This document shows positions 57,006-64,000 of a DNA stretch of 64,000 bases, piece after piece (positions within the stretch are counted from its first letter, which is position 1; each line of letters begins with the position of its first letter). The stretch comes from Adiantum capillus-veneris (lineage: Eukaryota; Streptophyta; Polypodiopsida; Polypodiales; Pteridaceae), in contig CM043958.1 of assembly GCA_014529385.2 (NCBI GenBank), positions 84,319,025 to 84,383,024 on the forward strand, given 5' to 3'. The notes under the pieces are model-generated. The model was not told where the DNA came from and searched no databases. It saw only the letters and a list, made by a program, of their open reading frames with translations. Position numbers and translations under genes: made by a program.

Positions 57006-57372
57006 ACGACGTGACCAATGGACTAAACAAGGCATAAAAAACACAAAACATGTATTACTTGTTTGGTATCAAATTGAAGTAGGTTGAAATGATGAAGTAA
57101 GTACCAAATGTTGACTATCATCGCAAATCAACTGAGCACATGTAAGTGGTTGTGAAAACTCATCTCGATAGAGAGTCTAATCAATGTAAATACAAATCAT
57201 GGTGTTAAAAAATTATTAATTTTGCAGCTTATAATACAATGGAAACAAGTAAAGATCCGTGTATTCTAAAAGTGTTTGGCGATATTCTCGCCTGTTGCAG
57301 ATTTTCTTGAATGTAACTTCTTAGGAATATCTGCAAGAGAGTCGCTTAAAAGAAATAAAATGAGCATTGATT

Positions 57373-57600
57373 TGTTACCATATACATGTGGTAGTGATGT
57401 GTGTGAACACACTAGGACCGTCGGGGCATTTTTTCCCTCTTTAGGAGGGTTTTCCCCCCGTGCATTGTCTATACTCCCATCACTCTAAGGCTATCTATTT
57501 TTTCCAATGCACACTAAGTAATACACTCTCTATTGTGTGCCTTGAGCTTCCTTCCTTTTCTCCAAGCTGTGTGCGTTTCTCTGCAACCCTAATTCCAACA
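57373..57600 (+). repeat. C2 plus copy 5' LTR
   Basis: TGTTACCATATAC ... CTAATTCCAACA, 228 bp, same length as its 3' LTR. Confidence 0.93.
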
Positions 57601-57602
57601 AT

Positions 57603-57614
57603 TGGTATAAGAGC
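57603..57614 (+). other. C2 plus copy primer-binding site
   Basis: TGGTATAAGAGC, two bases after the LTR. Confidence 0.9.
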
Positions 57615-57962
57615 AGGTCACGTCCTCCCGGGCTTAGTCGCCAGCTGCTCCAGCACACGCCTGCTCACTTTCTCCGATTTCAGTGAGCTTTGGCAAGCGT
57701 TCGCAGGTCGACAAATATTTTGGGCAAGCTCAAAAAGCTTGTTCTGCTCAGAATTTTGATTTGGGCTCATTTCGGCCTCTGTTTCCACTACAGGAAGTAC
57801 TGCATAAGCTATTTCGTCATTTTGTGCAAAATTTTTGTCAATGCCGTTTTCTGCATAACAGGTGCTTTATAGTCTTCTACAGTTTGTGCTATATAGCACA
57901 GGTTGTTCCCGCTCCATTTCTCCTATTTTCGGGCAGTTTTCACATCAGGTGCAGCATTTACC

Positions 57963-60178
57963 ATGGCTGACAACAACAACACAGATGTGTTCAAGATGTT
58001 TGCTGTTGAGGACAGGGTGGATGGGGACAACTACCCTATGTGGGCTTATATGATGCAACATGTTCTTGTGTCAAAGGGTGTCTGGAACATTGTGCAGGGC
58101 ATTGATGTACGTCCTGGTTCTGAGGATGTAGGCGATGTTGAGGGTGTTGCAGGTCTTGCTCCAAGGATTGCAACTGTTAGAGTTGTTTTGCCTATGAAAG
58201 AACAAGCTCGTTGGGATGTTAAGGATGCACAGGCTCATGCATTGATTGCATTGTCTGTGAAGCGCACCATTGTTCCTCACATCCATTCAGCAAAATCTGC
58301 AAAACAGGCTTGGGATATTCTAGCAGGTCTTTATGCAAGTCGCAATGAGGCTAAAATTGCTTTCCTACGTAAAGAGCTGGAGTCGAAGATTATGCATGAG
58401 GAAGATGATATGGACACTTTTCTCGCTAATGTCAAGGATATCAATGAGCAGCTTCTTTTTGCAGGAGAAGTCATTTCAGACAGCTCCCTTGTGTAGACTA
58501 TTCTTGATGCCTTACCAGATTCTTACCAGACTTTTGCTAGTACTTGGAGACTTATGACCCAAGGAAATCCAGAAGTTGTCAAGTTTGATGCATTGTGCAC
58601 ATTGTTGTTGCAAGAGTCACTTTCCAGAAAAAACAGGACTAGACATCGTGCAATTGAACAGGCTTTTATTGCTTCTCAAAGAAAGGGTGGTAACAGCAAG
58701 GCAACCACTTCTTATGGTTCTGCTACGAGTGGTGAAACTCCTGTTCCCAATGCTTCTACTGGCAGCACTTCGTCTGGCAATTCTGCTGATAAGGGCAAAA
58801 AGAAGATGCATTGCCATTATTGTAAAGCCAATGATCACTTGATCAAGTCGTGTCCTAAGTTGAAAGCCAAAGAGGCTAAGAAGAAAGAGGGTGGTTCCAC
58901 TGCAAATGCTGGTTCCACTACAAATGCAGCCATTGTTGAGTCTTTTGTGAAAGGAGACTGTGTTGCTGATGTTGATGCAAAATGGGCTTTTAGCGCAAAG
59001 TGCACTTACAATCCTGTTGTCCATGATGCATGCTTGTCAGTAGCTGCAGATTCTCATGTGTGGTATTTCGACAGTGGTGCTACAAAGCACATTACCTCAC
59101 ATGGTGAATTTTTTACCTCTCTCGAGTCTGTCCCTTATGGGAATTCAGTCACTTGTGCCAACAATGCCTCTTATCGAGTTCAGGGAGTTGGAAAGATTGT
59201 GCTTACTGCTGCTAATGGCAGTTCTTTCACACTTGTTGATGCACTTTATGTACCTGGGATCAAGAAGAATCTCTTGTCTGTATCCGCACTTGCTAGACTT
59301 GGACTTGTAGTCAAATTTGGGATGACAGATGTACAGTTCATGATCTCAATTTTGGTGATGAAATTGTTGCATCTGGGCTTTTGTGCCGTGGGCTGTATAG
59401 GCTCACTTTGTATGAGAAGTGTGGAAAAAAATTTGCAAATGTTGTTGCAAATTCACGGGCTATTTCAGATGCAAAACTTTGGCATGCACGTTTTGGTCAT
59501 CTAAATTTTGCCAATTTGCTGTGTTTGCAGAAATCTGATATGGTTGCTTCTTTGCCGCCTCTTGAAGCACCTGTCAAACATGTTTGTGAAGGCTGTATTT
59601 TGGGTAAGATGCAGCGTTCTAAATTTCCAAAGGATGGTTCAGTTCGGGCCACATGCAGGTTGCAGCTTTTGCATAGTGATCCGTCCTTGGGCAATTACCT
59701 ATACTTCGTGACTTTCATTGATGATTACTCCAGGCATGCATGGATATTTGCGCTTAAAGTGAAGTCCAAAGTCTTTATGTGCTTCAAAAAATTTCTGGCT
59801 ATGGCTGAAAATGTCTCGAAATGTACTATGGGCACCCTCCGTTCCGATCGAGGGGGGGAATATATCTCTCATGAATTTAATGCATTTCTGGCTAGTCGTG
59901 GGATAAAACACCAATGCACAGTGCCTTATACACCTCAGCAAAATGGTGTTGCTGAGAGGAAATACAGGTCACTTACGGAAATGGCACGATGTATGGTCAA
60001 AAGTCAAGCTTTGCCGCATTCTTTTTGGCTTGAGGCCATCATGTGTGCCAATTATGTACTTATCAGGTGTCCTACAAAAGCTTTGTAGTCTATTACTCCA
60101 TATGAATCATGGCATGATAGAAAGCCTTCTATTGAGCACATGCGTGTTTTTGGTTGTTTGGCATATGCTTTGGTGCCA
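57963..60178 (+). pseudogene. C2 plus copy Gag-protease-integrase
   Basis: The ATG at 57963 (MADNNNTDVFKMF) follows the leader. Gag runs to a TAG at 58494-58496 and continues in the same frame. A CCHC knuckle follows (CHYCKANDHLIKSC). The protease strand is YFDSGATKH. A frameshift near 59340 leads to the integrase in another frame: zinc domain (HARFGHLNFANL ... CEGCILGK), core with FIDDYSRH, SDRGGEY and NGVAERKY. A TAG at 60086-60088 and the large deletion at about 60180 end it. It is close to coding, with three simple breaks. Confidence 0.88.
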
Positions 60179-60237
60179 CAAGTTAGGGCATGGCACTTCC
60201 CTTTACTCATGTACCATCTCTCGTTCACCGCATCACT

Positions 60238-60249
60238 CCAGGGGGGATT
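60238..60249 (+). other. C2 plus copy polypurine tract
   Basis: CCAGGGGGGATT, directly before the 3' LTR. Confidence 0.85.
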
Positions 60250-60477
60250 TGTTACCATATACATGTGGTAGTGATGTGTGTGAACACACTAGGACCACCG
60301 GGGCATTTTTTCCCTCTTTAGGAGGTTTTTTCCCCCGTGCATTGTATAAACGCCCATCACTCTAGGGCTATCTTTTTTTTCCATTGCACACTAAATAATA
60401 CACTCTCTATTGTGTGCCTTGAGCTTCCTTGGTCTTCTCCAAGCTGTGTGCGTTTCTTTGCAACCCTAATTCCAACA
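60250..60477 (+). repeat. C2 plus copy 3' LTR
   Basis: 228 bp, TGTTACCATATAC ... CTAATTCCAACA, followed by TGATT. Confidence 0.93.
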
Positions 60478-60482
60478 TGATT

Positions 60483-61990
60483 AGACCGAGTATATTAAAT
60501 TTGGGGATTGCCATATAAGAGACGTTGTAAGAGATAATGTAAAATTAAGATAAGGAAGAAAATATAATAAGCATTAGGGTGGTGTATTATATATGGCATC
60601 TGGATGTAAAGATACATAGAGAGGGAGAGCTTACTCATCAGAAGTAATTATCTTGCTAGATGTATACTATCAAAATGCATTGAGAATTTTCATAGAGGTT
60701 TTCTGATATGATAGCATCATAGCTAGCTTCATATGCAAAAGGGCTTCTCAAAGACAACACACTAAATATGATTTTGTGTTAGTTTCATGCAAGGATATAT
60801 TAACACTTTGGAAGTCCTTAATTGATAAAATTGATATACAGCTATAAGTAGAAGATTGTGTGTTGATCAATGATAAAGAAAGAGTTAAATAAATTTTGGT
60901 TATTATCTTTTTTTTTTTCAAATTTAGATAGATAGCGGATATTGGGCTTGTATCAAAGGGATAGTGCACTCAAATAATAACTGAAAATGTAATCATAATA
61001 CTTGATTTAAACAACTGTTAAAAAAATAAAATCCATCCATAAGTATGACTATGTTCAATAATTAAAATGCAAAACTAAAGAAAATATACAAAAATATGAT
61101 GATTAACGATCATATGTTAGGATATATTGCTAAAAGAAGATCTCAAGATGCATAGCTTTTTGTATCAAATTGTAGTATATGAGTGAGTACCTCATAGTTA
61201 CTATTATTCGACATCCACATAGAAGTAGTAGGAAGGATAGTAGAGATTCCATACACAAGTAAACAAATGAAGTGACACCCAATAAGATGAATAACGACTC
61301 CAGTATTGTATGATGGAGCACTAAAAGTAATCGAAAAGTTATCAAAGACATTAAAGTCAGAGCTGAGTCTTTTTTTCCCGCAAGAACGTATCATTTTTCA
61401 TTTCTATTCCACTTCTATGTAGATCATTATCAATAGAGAAGGTGTGCTTGGATTAAAAGCTAACTCATTGAGATATTATCTTAGAAAAATTATTTGTTGT
61501 AATAGAATGGACGAGTCTAAATATGCACAATTTTTTTTTTTAATGTATAAAAAATATCTAAAAAGGAACATCCAGTGATTCTTGAAAATATTTTACCTTA
61601 AGTGTTTGCATGCATGCCTTGAATAGGAGGCGCTTGCTAAAGAAATTGCAAAAAACATATAGCAAGCTTACATGGGGTTGTAAACAATCCAAAATCTAAG
61701 AGAGATATGCAAGTAGAGGGGAGTGCCCTCATTGAGGAAACGTCAACAATAAATAACCTCTAGTACCATATTCAAAGGGTTTTTTTTTAATAAAATTATA
61801 ATGGGTTGTTAAGAAAATAGTATCAAAGAAGAAGTACAATTAGGAAAGGCTTTCTCTCTATTTGAGAAGTCTTGAACCTGGGATTCTTCAAGGCAAGATC
61901 GGATGGGCTTCTCCCCGTATGTGGGAGACCACATACAGGGAGACCACCCCAAGAGGCATCCAGGACGTGGCTGTCCGATGGTAGACCCAA
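60483..61990. other. AT-rich, no gene seen
   Basis: Long AT-rich stretch with short open frames only; none resembles a known protein. A small inverted repeat (CCCGTATGTGG / CCACATACAGGG, four-base loop) lies at 61914-61940. Confidence 0.45.
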
Positions 61991-61999
61991 CAACAAAGG

Positions 62000-62609
62000 A
62001 AGAAATAGTGACAATTGTTGCCAAATTGTTTTTGAGCTCGTCTAGTACCTTGTCCAGATCCACTTGCCTCATCAAGCAAAGATCGCTTATAAAGAAGCAT
62101 TTCACTGTGTTTGTATCGTTCATTGTCTGGAAGGTAATCTTCTTTTAGAGTACCTTCATAATCAACCAATATATAAGATGCCTTACTAGTATCTTCATTA
62201 AGATGATGTGTGATTGTAAAGCTATCCAATAATTCTGATGGTTGGGCTTTAGAGTCAGCAAATTTCAGCATGTTTCTACATAGCCTCCCAAATATCTCAT
62301 GTGGGCCTGAAGCACAGATAGATCGAGCATGATTTGGATTGGATTGATACAAAAGACCATAAACATGCAAACATACATGACTCTTGAAATTATTCTTCAA
62401 GCCCTTCCGTACAAGCTCGTAAGTCTCGTCTTTGGCTCCATGCAATTCAATGTAAGGCCTCTCATTACCAGGGTTTCTCCATGCTTAGGAACCTTCTTCA
62501 AAATTTGATATGCAACCTTTAGATCTTTTGTTTTGTACTGTTTTGTTTCATGAAATTTCTCTATGAGCTTAAAGAGATTGGCCTCTTTGGGGGGTAGTGA
62601 AGTACCCAT
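62000..62609 (-). pseudogene. NAA15: NAA15 (NatA auxiliary subunit) fragment, probable retrocopy
   Basis: From the ATG at 62609 the minus strand reads MGTSLPPKEANLFKLIEKF, the start of plant NAA15, the TPR-repeat subunit that anchors the NatA N-terminal acetyltransferase to ribosomes. Homology continues with KVPKHGETLVMRGLTLNCME, then, after a frameshift near 62430, YELVRKGLKNNFKSHVCLHV, a gap of about 25 residues, a third frame (LLTLKPNH), and HHLNEDTSKA and DNERYKHSEMLLYK back in an earlier frame. It stops near 62000. About 160 residues are covered with no intron-sized gap, as in a processed copy, against about 900 for the full protein. Several frameshifts make it non-functional. Confidence 0.75.
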
Positions 62610-62798
62610 GGTAACACCTCTCTGTTGCAAGACTTGGCTGAGTGTCATGCAAGAGCATGAGCTACAGGTGGGGGATCGAGTGCTTGAGAAGTTCAGCAAA
62701 GGGGGAGTGTAGCCATGGGAAATACTTTGATTCTATTCTCGCTCTGTTGCTAAGAGATAGAGAGAGAGGGGTTGGTTGGGATGTAGGTGTTAGAAGGA

Positions 62799-62844
<46 letters not shown>

Positions 62845-63206
62845 AGTTGGCACCAGCACAGCCGTTGCAGGTGATCACTTCAGTCAAGCATGAGAGAGAC
62901 AGAGAGAGGGATTTTAACACATGGTGGATGGGAGATAGATTAGTTTTTTATAATGCGAGCCTACATCATCTAAAAAGTAGTGGTAGAGAGCGCAGAAAGC
63001 TTGCATGCAGGTTGGTGGTCGTTGGAGCGGGTGTGTGTGCACCTGTACCTAGCAACAAGGGGCAGAGAGAGAGAAAAAGTTGGTTGGCGACGTGTGGTTG
63101 AGTAGAGAGATAGAGAGATAGAAAGAAGCAATTTGGCTAGTTGCATGCCCTCTTTGGGTGTGTGTACCTAACAAAAAAGAACGCTTAGGTGACTGGTCAA
63201 GAGGGT
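62610..63206. repeat. GA-rich region with (GA)n at 62803-62841
   Basis: Upstream of the NAA15 copy. Contains a GAGAGA run of about 20 units and scattered GAGAGA words. No gene is supported. Confidence 0.7.
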
Positions 63207-63237
<31 letters not shown>

Positions 63238-63240
63238 CGA
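63207..63240. repeat. (GA)n short run
   Basis: GAGAGA with two GCGAGA interruptions. Confidence 0.8.
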
Positions 63241-63294
63241 AATTTGTGGTCATGGCCCTCCCTTTGGCGCCTGCTATGCAGTGGTTGTTTGGGT

Positions 63295-63319
63295 GGGGGG
63301 GGGGGGGGGGGGGGGGGGG
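63295..63319 (+). repeat. Uninterrupted G25 tract
   Basis: Twenty-five G in a row, then TGTGTGGTGG. Able to form G-quadruplexes; the length is prone to slippage and sequencing error. Confidence 0.85.
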
Positions 63320-63329
63320 TGTGTGGTGG

Positions 63330-64000
63330 TTTGATTGAGGCCATCCATTTGATTCCTGCACCTCCCAGCAAAGGTAGTGTTGGCGTCGAACAAAAATGAC
63401 GCCATCTTGGAGTCGTACCTGCACCTACCACCAGTGGCAGTGTTTACATGGGCAACAACATTGATTTGTTGTGGGCATCGTGACGGTGATGACTGCAGAT
63501 GTGCTTGAGTTAGTAGGGCGATGATGGGAGTACAACCTTTGATCATGCATATTATCGGTTTGCATTAAAAAAGTATTCATTGTTTTTTTTGGAGCAATAT
63601 TATGCGGGGTTGAATAAAGCGATCAACTTCCAAAAGAAATTAAAGGTCTCTTGGGTTGTTCATCTTTTGATTTGAGAAAGATGCGTGGTGTTCGATACTT
63701 GCAATAAGTGATTTTCGAAAGCTCTTAGGACTACACCTCTTCCATTGAAACTTCTCTTCCGACTCCTCCTCCTTGTTATTAATTACCCATAGATAGTACT
63801 ACTCCCATTTAAATGGAATGAGTTCAGACCTACTACCACCAAATTGTCTTAATTATTTTGTATGATCCTATTATGTTAAAATTTCTCTAGTTCTTCTTCC
63901 TGTCAAGGTATCAATACTTCTTTAAACTTGGGCATACCTAAGGGGTTTATTCGATTAAATCTCTCATCACGTTTACACTCACGTGACCACAAAACCACTA
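63330..64000. other. Unassigned right end, no gene seen
   Basis: No recognised frame, RNA gene or repeat on either strand up to the window edge. Confidence 0.4.

Larger units (their letters stand above)
57373..60477 (+). mobile_element. C2 plus copy: Ty1/copia lacking RT and RNase H
   Basis: Complete element ends: 228-bp LTRs (57373-57600, 60250-60477) and the perfect duplication TGATT (57368-57372, 60478-60482). It carries Gag, protease and integrase, but at about 60180 the sequence jumps from the integrase to just after the end of RNase H. It is non-autonomous. LTRs are very similar by eye. Confidence 0.92.

Overview
The window looks like repeat-rich nuclear DNA of a flowering plant. Almost all recognisable coding sequence belongs to LTR retrotransposons of plant type: Ty3/gypsy elements primed by tRNA-Asp, a Tat-like element with a second RNase H, and Ty1/copia elements primed by initiator tRNA-Met. 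The only host-gene sequence recognised is a broken copy of a plant NAA15 (NatA auxiliary subunit) coding region near the right end. I see no intact host gene, rRNA, true tRNA or CRISPR array. The species cannot be told from this sequence. Layout, left to right: 1-1080 is the primer-binding site and 5' LTR of a minus-strand element (A) that cuts off an older minus-strand Ty3/gypsy element (B; gag-PR-RT-RH and a partial integrase, 1085-5942, with a probable 5' LTR to about 7900). From 7953 runs a decayed plus-strand Tat-like element (X). Its RNase H is split at 11210 by a young, apparently intact Ty1/copia element C1 (11211-16891, one 1293-aa polyprotein, TSD TGGTC). Its integrase is split at 17967 by a 25.3-kb minus-strand insertion (Y1, 17968-43275, TSD TCTCT). 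Y1 is itself split by a related 13.4-kb element (Y2, 24107-37487, TSD GCTAG). X resumes at 43281, ends its pol near 44160 and may run into its 3' LTR from 44199. From 45.5 to 49.4 kb lie a decayed Ty3 gag/PR/pol-linker, a possible Helitron fragment, and a C1-type LTR carrying an antisense solo LTR of the same family. From 50.2 to 57.0 kb are tandem duplications, a candidate SINE, a short minus-strand copia element C2 (51506-54184), long microsatellites and a degenerate minisatellite. A plus-strand C2 copy (57373-60477) follows, then AT-rich DNA, the NAA15 retrocopy, and GA- and G-rich simple repeats to the end. The most interesting points are these. (1) The Y family has a second retropepsin-like domain with a DTG motif fused in frame behind the integrase, in addition to the usual protease, whose motif is DGGA, and its gag carries four zinc knuckles. 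(2) The left edge of Y1 is an inverted fragment of its own LTR start, yet the insertion has a perfect target-site duplication, so both outer ends are U3 ends. (3) Y1 and Y2 are a mosaic: about 2 kb of pol is nearly identical, including two premature stops, while LTRs, gag N-terminus and 3' region are clearly diverged. (4) The two C2 copies carry complementary deletions: one keeps Gag-PR-IN and the other keeps RT-RNase H. All identities quoted are by-eye comparisons within the window; no database search was possible.
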